A stretch of DNA of 64,000 nt, from positions 246,906 to 310,905 of the forward strand of contig JAEZTJ010000093.1 of NCBI GenBank assembly GCA_023421505.1. Reading direction: 5' to 3'. The position numbers and the translations under genes were made by a program. This DNA is from Bacillota bacterium (lineage in GTDB: Bacteria; Bacillota; Clostridia; Lachnospirales; Lachnospiraceae). Positions within the stretch are counted from its first letter, which is position 1; the number at the start of each line of letters is the position of its first letter. Below are positions 26,958 through 35,726 of the stretch, one piece after another. The notes under the pieces were generated by a model. That model ran no database searches and was not told the origin of the DNA. It saw only the letters and a list, made by a program, of their open reading frames with translations.

Positions 26958-28880
26958 TTAATATTCATGCATCCAGACACGCATTTGATTTAAACCCCGA
27001 TTTCCCCATGCATAATATGGTATTGCAGTTAAATCCTCCTCCTTCTGCATGAATTCACCTTCAAAATATAATTCGTTATTTGCGAATATTTTTAAACCTT
27101 TTGCTTTCAATGGTACAATTCCTTTGAGAATATCCGGCTCATAGCTTCCAACCTCTACCCTCTCATTTTTTCTAATCCAGAGTTCCTGAATATTCGGTCC
27201 ATTATCCTTTTCTTCAAAGCAATAAACAATTGGTCCTCTTACTAATGCTACACACCCGATATTCTCCCTTACTAGTGTATTGGTGTGTACTCTTTTTACC
27301 GGCATCTCATAAAACAATTTTAGTGTATCCTGAGCTTCCCACACTCTTTTGATATAGCAATATCCTTCTCTGATATCAAGTTTTCCATCCAATTTATTAC
27401 CATTTAAATAGAATACCGCATTTTCAGCATAGGACGGAATTCGTATAGAAAGTGTAAACTCCTTAGTTGTGACTTTGGGATCAATTATGTAAGTCACATT
27501 GCCTTCCCAGGGAGCTTTTGATTCCACAGAAACTGTTGCGTCTGTACATTCCACCCTTCCTCCGATATGCAAATGGGAATAGATAGTATCCTTATCTTCT
27601 GACCACGCATACTGTCCTAGGGAAGTTAAGAGTCTCGCTACATTTGGAGGACAGCAGGCACATTGATACCAGGTAGGTCTTTCCGGCAGAACATGCTTAA
27701 AGCCAAATAATTTGCCCGATATTTGAGGATTAACCTCTAATGGATTAACATAAAAGAAACGCTTTCCGTCAAGCTGCATTCCGCTGATCACTCCATTATA
27801 AAGAGCACGTTCCATAATGTCTGAATATCTATTGGACGGTTGAATATCAAGCATTTTCTTGGCAAAGAAAATCAATCCCACACTGGCACAGGTTTCCGCA
27901 TAGACCGAATCATTAGGCAAGTCATAATCAATGGTAAACGCTTCACCCTCTGCACTAGAGCCTATTCCACCGGTGATATACATCCTTTTATTAACCATAT
28001 TGTCCCAGATAGCCCGGCATGCTTTATAAAGACCGTCATCCCCTGTAACCTTTGCCATATCAGCCATTGCCGTATACATATAAACCGCTCTGACACTATG
28101 TCCTTCTGCGGTTCTCTGTTCTCTTACCGGTGTAAAGCTCTGATTATATTTGGTATTATAAGGGTCCATGATTTCATGCTTCCAGCCTCTGCCATCATTT
28201 TCTCGGATAAAAAAATCGGGATTTTTTCCTCTTTCATTAATAAAGTGCAATGCAAGCTGTAAGAATTTTTCTTTACCAGTGACATGATAAAGCTTCATTA
28301 AGCCTATTTCTATCTCCTGATGTCCCGGAATACCTTCCCTCTTCTCGGTTATAAAACGTTTTTCAATGTGATCCGACATACGTTCCATAACTTGTAGAAG
28401 CACATCTTTACCTGTAACTTTATAATATTCAGCAGCCGCTTCCATCATATGTCCTGCACAGTATAGTTCATGGCATTCATGCAGATTGGTCCATCTTTTT
28501 TCAGGCTCTTTGATCGTGAAATATGTATTCAGATATCCATCTGGTTGCTGGGCTTTCGCTATGGTATCGATAATCTCATCCGCTCTTCTTTCTAGATCAG
28601 CATCCGGTTTTATACTTAATGAATATGCAACTGCCTCCAGCCATTTTGCAACATCACTATCCTGAAATACCATCCCATAAAACTCTCCCTGTTCCAAACC
28701 TGCCGCAATTCGAAAGTTTGCAAAAGCATGACTTTTCTCTACACCAGGAGCCTTATCATTTAAGATACTTTCCTGATAAGGGATCACGACATCCGTGATC
28801 AGCTCCTGTCTGCTTGACCAAAATGAATCTTTAATCTTTATCTTATTTAAATCAATTGCCCTAATGTTGCTTTCTCTCAT
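26958..28880 (-). CDS. GH127 family beta-L-arabinofuranosidase
   Basis: A 640-residue enzyme that removes beta-linked L-arabinofuranose from oligosaccharides. The family is zinc dependent with a cysteine nucleophile. Visible zinc and catalytic elements are the Glu/Cys pair in VYAETCASVGL and the Cys-Cys pair in WYQCACCPPNVARL. KAQQPDGYLNTYF and HELYCAGHMMEAAAEYY mark the (alpha/alpha)6 barrel. I place the start at the ATG at 28880, preceded by TTAGGAGATG; the frame extends 11 codons further into the upstream gene. It follows the GH31 at 28900 by 19 bases in the same operon. No signal peptide, so it acts on imported oligosaccharides. Confidence 0.92.
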   Translation of the reverse strand: MRESNIRAIDLNKIKIKDSFWSSRQELITDVVIPYQESILNDKAPGVEKSHAFANFRIAAGLEQGEFYGMVFQDSDVAKWLEAVAYSLSIKPDADLERRADEIIDTIAKAQQPDGYLNTYFTIKEPEKRWTNLHECHELYCAGHMMEAAAEYYKVTGKDVLLQVMERMSDHIEKRFITEKREGIPGHQEIEIGLMKLYHVTGKEKFLQLALHFINERGKNPDFFIRENDGRGWKHEIMDPYNTKYNQSFTPVREQRTAEGHSVRAVYMYTAMADMAKVTGDDGLYKACRAIWDNMVNKRMYITGGIGSSAEGEAFTIDYDLPNDSVYAETCASVGLIFFAKKMLDIQPSNRYSDIMERALYNGVISGMQLDGKRFFYVNPLEVNPQISGKLFGFKHVLPERPTWYQCACCPPNVARLLTSLGQYAWSEDKDTIYSHLHIGGRVECTDATVSVESKAPWEGNVTYIIDPKVTTKEFTLSIRIPSYAENAVFYLNGNKLDGKLDIREGYCYIKRVWEAQDTLKLFYEMPVKRVHTNTLVRENIGCVALVRGPIVYCFEEKDNGPNIQELWIRKNERVEVGSYEPDILKGIVPLKAKGLKIFANNELYFEGEFMQKEEDLTAIPYYAWGNRGLNQMRVWMHEY

Positions 28881-28899
28881 TGTGCTGTCATCTCCTAAT

Positions 28900-30876
28900 C
28901 TAACACTTTTCAAACACTGGTATCGACTCTAGGGAAAGCTTTATCCTGATTGTTTCTCCTCCACAGTATATTTTTTCCGTCTCTATTTCTTTCCACTTAA
29001 AACCTAAGGGAAGATAAATACTTCGTTCCATTAAGCCTGCGTATAGAATTGGCGCTACAAGATACCGGTCACCATACATATATTCATCTACAATTTCCCA
29101 GCATTTCTCATCCTCAGGAAATTCATAAAACAAGGTTCTCATGACAGGTGTACCATTTTCATGGGCTTCTTTCATAAGCTCTCTTGTATAATCTCTTAAT
29201 TTTTCTCTGATATTGATATATTTTACACAAATGTCATATACTTCTTCACCGTAGCTCCATATCTCATTCGCAGCTCCGGAACAGCAGGTCGCACCTCCAC
29301 TGGTTCCATACTGAGGCTGTCTGGGCTCCCTGTCACCGTGAAGCCGCATAACCGGGCAGTACGCGGCCCATTGGAACCATCTGACAAATAATTCTCTGAA
29401 GCTTTCATCGTTTGGATCACCGCCATGGAAGCCGCCGATATCTGTCGTCCACCATGGAATACCTGCAATCCCCATATTAAGTCCTGCGGTTAATTGATTA
29501 CGCAGACTTTCAAAGCTGGATGCAATATCTCCTGACCAGACAAGGGCTCCATATTTCTGACTACCTGCCCAGGCACATCTTAACAGGTTCACAATATTTT
29601 CCTGTCCTTCTTTTTCCATTCCTTCATAGAAGGTTTGTGCATGCATTTTAGGATATAGGTTTCCTATCCTAAGATTGCTGCCAGCATAATATCTGTAATT
29701 ATCAAAATCATAAACCGTATATTCTGGCTCTGCTTCATCCAACCAAAAAATCTTTATTCCCAAATCATAATAATTTTTCTTGACCTTTTCCCATAAATAC
29801 TCTCTGGCCTTTTTATTCGTTGCATCGTAATGGATGGTGGCTCCCTGAAAATCAAGTCCGACCCGGAAGCCTCGTTCCGTCCGAATGAGATATCCTTTTT
29901 CCAGCATTTCCTCGTAATTTTCACAGGTTTTGTCAACGGTCGGCCAGATGGAAACCATCAGTTCAATACCTAACGCCTTTAATTCCTTCACCATTGCTTT
30001 GGGATCCGGCCAGTATATGGGATCAAATTTCCAATCCCCCTGTTTTGGCCAATGAAAGAAATCTACGACAATAACATCTATTGGAATACCACGTCTTTTA
30101 TATTCCCTTGCAACCTCCAGTAATTCCTCCTGCGTTTGATACCTAAGCTTACATTGCCAAAAGCCCAAACCATATTCCGGCATCATCGGTACGGTTCCGG
30201 TAACCCTCGCATAGGCTTCTTCGATTTCAGTCGGTGTGTCCCCTGCAACTATCCAGCAATCAAGCGTCTCGGTTGAATAAGCTTCTAAGCTCATAATGTT
30301 CTTACCAAATACTGCTCTTCCTACTCCCGGGTTATTCCACAAAAGTCCATAACCTTTCGAAGATAATGCAAATGGAACACTTGCCTGTGAATTTCTGTGC
30401 GCGAGTTCCAAATCCAAGCCTTTTAAATCTAGGTAAGGCTGTTGATACTGACCCATACCATATATTTTTTCGTCGCTATGTAAGGACTCCAAACGCCAGG
30501 TCAGATGAAAGTCACCGCCAATAATCGGCTTAAATTCTCTTGCTTCAACCTCAATTGCGCTGCATTTACTGTCCAAAACATCTCTTCGGTTTCGGTTGTA
30601 TTCCTCCAGTAAAAGCTCTCCTTTTTGGTTATAGATCATTATTTTACCAAACTTCGTAATAATCGCTTTCACCTTTCCATTTTGAATACAGGCTATGTCT
30701 TCCTTAAGTTCAATCGTCACTTCTTCTTTTGGCACTTTCAGTAGTGCCCAATTTTCTTCCGACATAACATTATTTTTGGTCGCTCTGATCCGAAGTGCAT
30801 TTTTACCCCAGGGTTCAATCCATACCTCTTCCGCATCATAATGATAGATCAATTTATAATCAACCTTAGTAAACAT
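28900..30876 (-). CDS. GH31 family alpha-glycosidase (alpha-xylosidase-like), copy 2
   Basis: A 658-residue cytoplasmic enzyme paralogous to the one at 23623. Nucleophile D380 is in KIFWLDEAEPEY and acid/base D450 in ALVWSGDIASS. GFWQCKLRYQTQEELLEVAR and PWWTTDIGGFHGGDPNDESF are the remaining barrel signatures. It follows the MalG-type permease by 17 bases and precedes GH127, so imported oligosaccharides are probably stripped by both enzymes. The two GH31 copies differ in the N-terminal galactose-mutarotase-like domain and in the loop after the acid/base, so different substrates or linkages are plausible. GGAGG precedes the ATG. Confidence 0.9.
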   Translation of the reverse strand: MFTKVDYKLIYHYDAEEVWIEPWGKNALRIRATKNNVMSEENWALLKVPKEEVTIELKEDIACIQNGKVKAIITKFGKIMIYNQKGELLLEEYNRNRRDVLDSKCSAIEVEAREFKPIIGGDFHLTWRLESLHSDEKIYGMGQYQQPYLDLKGLDLELAHRNSQASVPFALSSKGYGLLWNNPGVGRAVFGKNIMSLEAYSTETLDCWIVAGDTPTEIEEAYARVTGTVPMMPEYGLGFWQCKLRYQTQEELLEVAREYKRRGIPIDVIVVDFFHWPKQGDWKFDPIYWPDPKAMVKELKALGIELMVSIWPTVDKTCENYEEMLEKGYLIRTERGFRVGLDFQGATIHYDATNKKAREYLWEKVKKNYYDLGIKIFWLDEAEPEYTVYDFDNYRYYAGSNLRIGNLYPKMHAQTFYEGMEKEGQENIVNLLRCAWAGSQKYGALVWSGDIASSFESLRNQLTAGLNMGIAGIPWWTTDIGGFHGGDPNDESFRELFVRWFQWAAYCPVMRLHGDREPRQPQYGTSGGATCCSGAANEIWSYGEEVYDICVKYINIREKLRDYTRELMKEAHENGTPVMRTLFYEFPEDEKCWEIVDEYMYGDRYLVAPILYAGLMERSIYLPLGFKWKEIETEKIYCGGETIRIKLSLESIPVFEKC

Positions 30877-30893
30877 ACTCTACCTCCACCATT

Positions 30894-31742
30894 TTATCCT
30901 TTTACTGCACCACTGGTCATACCACTGATAATATATTTCTGCATAAAAATAAAAATTAAAGCAACCGGAATAATTGTTACAACTGCAAATGCCGTTAGGA
31001 AGCTCCATTTCGTACCATATTGCCCCAGAAAGTTAAAAATTCCGGCGGTAATAGGTCTTCTTTCCTGATCGAGAAGGAAGGTCATACCATAAGCCAAGTC
31101 ACCCCAGCCATATAAGAATGAGAATATTCCACAGACAATAACACCCGGCTTTGCAATCGGTATCAGTACTTTAATGAATCCTGTGAACTTATTGCAGCCA
31201 TCAATATAAGCCGCCTCTTCAATTTCCTTAGGTATCGTAGCAAAGAAATTCTTTAAAATTAAAACTGAAAAAGGAATTCCGATGGTTGAATCAGCAATGA
31301 TTGTAGACCACCAGGTATTATATAAGTGCATTTTCTGAAACATAATAAATAAGGGGGTCAGCAAAACAGAAACAGGAAGCATCTGTGTTACCAAAAAGCC
31401 CAGTATAATAGCCTTTTTTCCTCTAAAATGATACTTAGCAATTCCATAGGAAGCAGGCACAGCTAAAACAATTGCAATGAACATTGCCCCTAACGATATA
31501 ATCATACTATTTCCAAAGGAACGGAACATATTAAAATCACCGGTTTGTACTTGCGCCAGATAAGATTTTGTATTAAGTACCTTGGGCCAGAAGGTAGGAG
31601 GTATCTGGAATACTTCCTTTTCTGTCTTTATCGATGTTACAAAAATCCAATATAGCGGAAACAGTAGAGCACATAGTAGAAAAACGGATATCAAGGAGTA
31701 TAAGACATTCTTTTTCCAAGTCATTTTTAAGTCAGTGTCCAT
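30894..31742 (-). CDS. Sugar ABC transporter permease (MalG/AraQ type), glycan locus 1
   Basis: A 282-residue membrane permease with six segments. The cytoplasmic EAA loop reads EIEEAAYIDGCNKFTGFIKV, and the N-terminal segment LFPLYWIFVTSIKTEKEVF is typical of MalG-like CUT1 permeases. Its ATG overlaps the stop of the upstream permease by one base (TAATG). No ATPase gene is in the locus, so it probably uses a shared MsmK-type ATPase encoded elsewhere, which is usual in Firmicutes. Confidence 0.93.
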   Translation of the reverse strand: MDTDLKMTWKKNVLYSLISVFLLCALLFPLYWIFVTSIKTEKEVFQIPPTFWPKVLNTKSYLAQVQTGDFNMFRSFGNSMIISLGAMFIAIVLAVPASYGIAKYHFRGKKAIILGFLVTQMLPVSVLLTPLFIMFQKMHLYNTWWSTIIADSTIGIPFSVLILKNFFATIPKEIEEAAYIDGCNKFTGFIKVLIPIAKPGVIVCGIFSFLYGWGDLAYGMTFLLDQERRPITAGIFNFLGQYGTKWSFLTAFAVVTIIPVALIFIFMQKYIISGMTSGAVKG

Positions 31743-32644
31743 TATTCATCCCCCTCCTTGTATACAAATTTCAGATAAATCAAACTTACGATAAATAAAA
31801 TCACAAAAAGGATATTGGCAACCGCTGCTCCCTCGCTATATTTAAACATTACAAAGGATAATTTATAAGAATATGTAGATAACAGCTGCGTAGAATTCAC
31901 CGGTCCTCCACTGGTCATTACATAAACCAGATCATAAACCTTAAATGTATAAATAAATCCTAAAATCAATACAGACTCCATCGTGGGTTTCAATAGAGGT
32001 ATTGTAATTTTCTTAAAGGTTTGAAACTTATTTGCTCCATCAATGGCAGCACTCTCATATAATTCCTTTGGTATTGTTGTAAGACCTGTTGCAATTAAAA
32101 TCATATTAAATGGAATTCCGATCCAAAAATTCGCAAAGATAACTGCAGGCATTGCCGTTGCAGGATTAGTTAGCCAGTCAATATTTTGATGAATAATTCC
32201 TAAATTACGCAGAATAAAGTTAATGATACCAACATCCGTACTAAACATAAATTTGAAAATCAGACCGGTAATTGTCATAGGGATCATCCAGGGCATGAGG
32301 AGAAGTCCTCTCACCGGTTTTGATAATTTGAAATTTTTATTAAAGAAAACTGCAAGAGCGAATCCGACAATAAACTGAAATACAATGCATATCACTGTAA
32401 AATATAAAGTGTTCCACGTTGATGTCGTTAAAATATTATCCTGCTTAAAGAGATTAATATAATTATCAAAAGCTACAAATTCTTTGACATTACTTCGTAA
32501 AGTTCTTACTGTTACATCCTGAAAGCTTAAAATAAAATTGTAAACGATAGGATATCCCACAAAAACCATCATATAGATAAACGCCGGTAAAACAAATAAG
32601 ATACCTACATTATCATATTTGAAGTATTTTTTAATACCTTTCAT
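31742..32644 (-). CDS. Sugar ABC transporter permease (MalF/UgpA type), glycan locus 1
   Basis: A 300-residue CUT1 permease. It has six segments and the EAA loop ELYESAAIDGANKFQTFKKI, with FVLPAFIYMMVFVGYPIVYN at the start. It pairs with the MalG-type protein encoded directly after it. It starts about 150 bases after the binding-protein gene; the gap holds a palindromic repeat and a stem-loop that may lower expression of the permeases relative to the binding protein. Confidence 0.93.
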   Translation of the reverse strand: MKGIKKYFKYDNVGILFVLPAFIYMMVFVGYPIVYNFILSFQDVTVRTLRSNVKEFVAFDNYINLFKQDNILTTSTWNTLYFTVICIVFQFIVGFALAVFFNKNFKLSKPVRGLLLMPWMIPMTITGLIFKFMFSTDVGIINFILRNLGIIHQNIDWLTNPATAMPAVIFANFWIGIPFNMILIATGLTTIPKELYESAAIDGANKFQTFKKITIPLLKPTMESVLILGFIYTFKVYDLVYVMTSGGPVNSTQLLSTYSYKLSFVMFKYSEGAAVANILFVILFIVSLIYLKFVYKEGDE

Positions 32645-32665
32645 GTCATTCCTCCATTTGAGTTA

Positions 32666-32716
32666 GATGATTTCGAAACGATATAGTCTTATTAATTGCT
32701 GAGTTTCGCAATTGCC
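32666..32716. repeat. TA-flanked palindromic repeat, short copy
   Basis: A 51-bp element reading GATGATTTCGAAACGATA ... GAGTTTCGCAATTGCC, preceded by TA and followed by AA. Its ends are inverted copies of each other and match the family at 37577-37739 and 53040-53085. It lies in the gap between the binding-protein and permease genes of glycan locus 1. Confidence 0.6.
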
Positions 32717-32738
32717 AACTCCATTTTAGTTAAAGAAA

Positions 32739-32775
32739 GGAGCAGGTACCTCACTTTCCGTGTATTTCCTGCCCC
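32739..32775 (-). terminator. Stem-loop after the binding-protein gene (partial terminator)
   Basis: On the minus strand GGGGCAGG pairs with CCTGCTCC across a loop of about 21 bases, followed by TTTCTTT. It lies about 20 bases after the solute-binding protein stop and before the permeases. Such elements commonly keep binding-protein mRNA in excess; here it is inferred from position. Confidence 0.45.
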
Positions 32776-32792
32776 TCTCATACCATCCTATA

Positions 32793-34088
32793 TTACTTAT
32801 TCATAATTCCGTCAATAGTTGTCTGTGCCGCTGTTGCCGCATCTTCAGGTGCTTTTGCACCCGTCATAACCTCATTGAATGCCAGTGAGATTGCATTTGA
32901 AATCTCTGGCCATTCAGCGAGAGGACCTCTTGCGTTCGCATACTGCATTTCTTCAACAAATGCTTCATATACTTCATCTCCGGCAAACTGATCCTTTGCT
33001 ATTGTAGAATCTGAAGAAATATATCCCATGGCATTCATCATAAATAAGCACTGTTCCTTCTGTGTAGCATATTCTAAGAATTTAATCGCCGCTGCTTCAT
33101 TGCCGCCTGCAATAACAGAGTAGTTCTCACCGCCAAGACCGGAGGCCTGCTGTTTATCCATAGGGATAGGAGCTACACCCCAATTTAAGTCAGGAACCTG
33201 TTCACGCATTGTCGGTACCTGCCAGGTGCCGTTAATCATCATTGCAAGGTTTCCGGAAATAAATTGATTCATTGTGTCACCCTGTGTCCAGTTAATCGCT
33301 TCTTTTGGCATAGAACCTGAATCAATTAGATTTTTCACTATATTTAACGCTTTAACACCACCTTCGGTATTCATCTCGTACGCAGTAGCTCCTGTTGACC
33401 ACACCCAGGTAAGGAAATTGAAGGTTCCTTCTTCGTTCTGTACACTACTGTGTGCGAAACCATATACGTTATCCTTTGTACATTTCTTAGCTGTATCTAA
33501 CAGTTCATCCCAGGTTGTGGGTACGGTACAGCCTGCAGCATCTAACATATCCTTATTATAATAAAGCAGTAAGTCGTTGCTGCCAAAAGGAACACCATAT
33601 AATTTCCCGTCTAATGTACAGGAATTAACAGGTCCCGGATAATATGTACTTACATCAAACTTGCCTGAAAGATCTGCAAATATTCCCATTGATGCGTATG
33701 CAGCAGTGTCAGGATTATCCTGAATAACAATATCCGGAAGCTCATCTGCAGATGCACCAATCGATAACTGTTTCTTAAAGTCTGCAAAAGGAACATATTT
33801 TGCTTCAACCACAATGTCACTCTGTGAATCGTTGAAATCCTTAACCAACTGGCTTAAGGCTTTCTGATGGCCTTCTGTTTCCCAATAATACCAGATTGTA
33901 ACGCTGCCTGAAGCGTCGCTTGCTTGAGAAGCCTCCTTATCAGATGTATTGGCATCTTGCTCTGCTGCTTTTGTTACATTTGTATTGCTCGTGTTTTCTG
34001 TGGTAGTATCGTCCTTCTTTGAACTACATCCTACAAGAAACGTTGTAAACATCATGAAAACCATGAGAATTGATAAAAACTTTTTCAT
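32793..34088 (-). CDS. Sugar ABC transporter substrate-binding lipoprotein, glycan locus 1
   Basis: A 431-residue family 1 extracellular solute-binding protein. The lipobox LVGC places the acylated cysteine at residue 21, followed by a Ser/Thr/Asp-rich linker of about 40 residues. SVTIWYYWETEGHQKALSQL opens the mature domain, and YGVPFGSNDLLLYYNKDMLD and SGNLAMMINGTWQVP are typical of the family. It should bind the oligosaccharide cleaved by GH31 and GH127 after uptake. It is preceded by the YesN-type regulator gene. Confidence 0.93.
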   Translation of the reverse strand: MKKFLSILMVFMMFTTFLVGCSSKKDDTTTENTSNTNVTKAAEQDANTSDKEASQASDASGSVTIWYYWETEGHQKALSQLVKDFNDSQSDIVVEAKYVPFADFKKQLSIGASADELPDIVIQDNPDTAAYASMGIFADLSGKFDVSTYYPGPVNSCTLDGKLYGVPFGSNDLLLYYNKDMLDAAGCTVPTTWDELLDTAKKCTKDNVYGFAHSSVQNEEGTFNFLTWVWSTGATAYEMNTEGGVKALNIVKNLIDSGSMPKEAINWTQGDTMNQFISGNLAMMINGTWQVPTMREQVPDLNWGVAPIPMDKQQASGLGGENYSVIAGGNEAAAIKFLEYATQKEQCLFMMNAMGYISSDSTIAKDQFAGDEVYEAFVEEMQYANARGPLAEWPEISNAISLAFNEVMTGAKAPEDAATAAQTTIDGIMNK

Positions 34089-34185
34089 AATAAATATCCT
34101 CCTCTTTTATTTGGTAAGCTCATTATATAAAATAAGAGTAAGCAAAAAAACTCGACAAAGCTTTGAAAGGTGGAAAAAACTAATG

Positions 34186-35724
34186 TTATTTATTTGTCTT
34201 TCTATACTCCGCCGGTAGCTGTCCGGTATTTTCACGAAATACTTTACTAAAATATTTGGCATCAAAATAACCTACCCTTTCAGCCACCTCACATACCTTC
34301 AACTTACTTCCGATTAACAATTCTTTTGCCTTCATAATTCTAAATTCTCTTATAAACGTACTAAACTTAACACCCTTCTCCAAGTGAAACTGGTTACTTA
34401 AGTATTCTGGTGTTAAATTTAGCTTCTCCGCTATCTCTTCTAGCGTGATTCCTGTTTTATAATATTCAAGGATCATATTCTCAGCCTTCTTAACATTTAA
34501 GCTAAGTTCAGCTTTCTCCGCATACTGATCGTCCTTGATGCATAGAAAAACCTCTTCCATCACATCTTTCAGCTCTTCTTTATTCATTGACCCCATTATT
34601 TTCTCAAGAAGCTTTTTTTGTTCTATCTGATCATAATTTAAAATATTAATTTCCTTTGCAACATTTATGACTGCCCATATAAATCTGACATAACACTCTT
34701 TGATATTTTTCGGATCATAAACATTACCGGTGTCGAAATGTTCCACAAATTGCTCCAGGCATTTATAAACCTTATTGCGATTATAGGAACATAATGCCGC
34801 CTTAAGGCGATTCTCGATATCGATCGGATAGATACAGAGTGTCGTCTGCACATTCATTATCTTTGGGTATGAGATTATTATCTGATTTCCAAAGGTAATA
34901 TTCCAATCCATATTTTGTAATAACTTATGATAATTTACTCTTAATTCTTTCATTCCCACCGTGTTAATCCATCCAAAATTACAGTCTGCTACACCTATGC
35001 CACGATTTTGAGATATTACTCCCATTTGAAACCATCTCTCAATTTCCTGTTCCTCCTTATAGCCGTACAAAATAGCTAACACCAGCTTATCCTTAGGTAT
35101 TTCTAGAAGGTAATAGCTTAAATTTTTTCTTTCTGAAAGAAAGGTAGCCAAATTACGCTTTGTTGCCTCAAGCTTTGTATCATACTGTTTTCCCAAGTAA
35201 ATCTGTACTTCACTGAACTTAGTATCCTGTTCGATTCCATACTTGTTTTTAACAAAAGTAATCAGACCTTCATCCACCTCAATACCACCGAATATTATAC
35301 CAAGCAATATATTATCGAATCTTTCTAGTGTCTTTGAATTCTGTTTCTGAAGCTCCTCGAGCTGTATTTCTGTATTTTTAATTGCCTGTACAAATTCATT
35401 TACCACTAACGGTTTTACCAGATATTCACTTACTCCCCATCGAATTGCCTGCTGGGCATAGGTAAATTCCATATATGCACTTAATACAATCGCTTTACAT
35501 TTTATCTTTTTTTCATGAAGAACAGAAAGCATCGTCAGCCCATCCATAATTGGCATCTTAACATCCGTAATAACTAAATCCGGAGACTGCTCAAGTATCA
35601 GCTCAAGTCCTTCTTTACCATTCGTAGCACTCCCCGCCACTTCATGCTGCGGGAACATCTTAACCAATAAATTACATATTCCCTCCCGAATTCTTATCTC
35701 ATCTTCAACAACAACTATCCGCAT
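34186..35724 (-). CDS. YesN-type response regulator (REC + AraC HTH), glycan locus 1
   Basis: A 512-residue regulator. REC at 1-120 has VEDE acidic residues, D54 (LVITDVKMPIMDG) and a VKPL lysine. A central region of about 270 residues of low conservation, typical of YesN proteins, leads to an AraC-type double HTH at about 415-512 (ITLEEIAEKLNLTPEYLSNQ, then LKVCEVAERVGYFDAKYFSK). It begins 2 bases after the kinase stop, so the pair is coupled. The likely target is the ABC/GH operon immediately downstream. Confidence 0.92.
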   Translation of the reverse strand: MRIVVVEDEIRIREGICNLLVKMFPQHEVAGSATNGKEGLELILEQSPDLVITDVKMPIMDGLTMLSVLHEKKIKCKAIVLSAYMEFTYAQQAIRWGVSEYLVKPLVVNEFVQAIKNTEIQLEELQKQNSKTLERFDNILLGIIFGGIEVDEGLITFVKNKYGIEQDTKFSEVQIYLGKQYDTKLEATKRNLATFLSERKNLSYYLLEIPKDKLVLAILYGYKEEQEIERWFQMGVISQNRGIGVADCNFGWINTVGMKELRVNYHKLLQNMDWNITFGNQIIISYPKIMNVQTTLCIYPIDIENRLKAALCSYNRNKVYKCLEQFVEHFDTGNVYDPKNIKECYVRFIWAVINVAKEINILNYDQIEQKKLLEKIMGSMNKEELKDVMEEVFLCIKDDQYAEKAELSLNVKKAENMILEYYKTGITLEEIAEKLNLTPEYLSNQFHLEKGVKFSTFIREFRIMKAKELLIGSKLKVCEVAERVGYFDAKYFSKVFRENTGQLPAEYRKTNK

Positions 35725-35726
35725 AT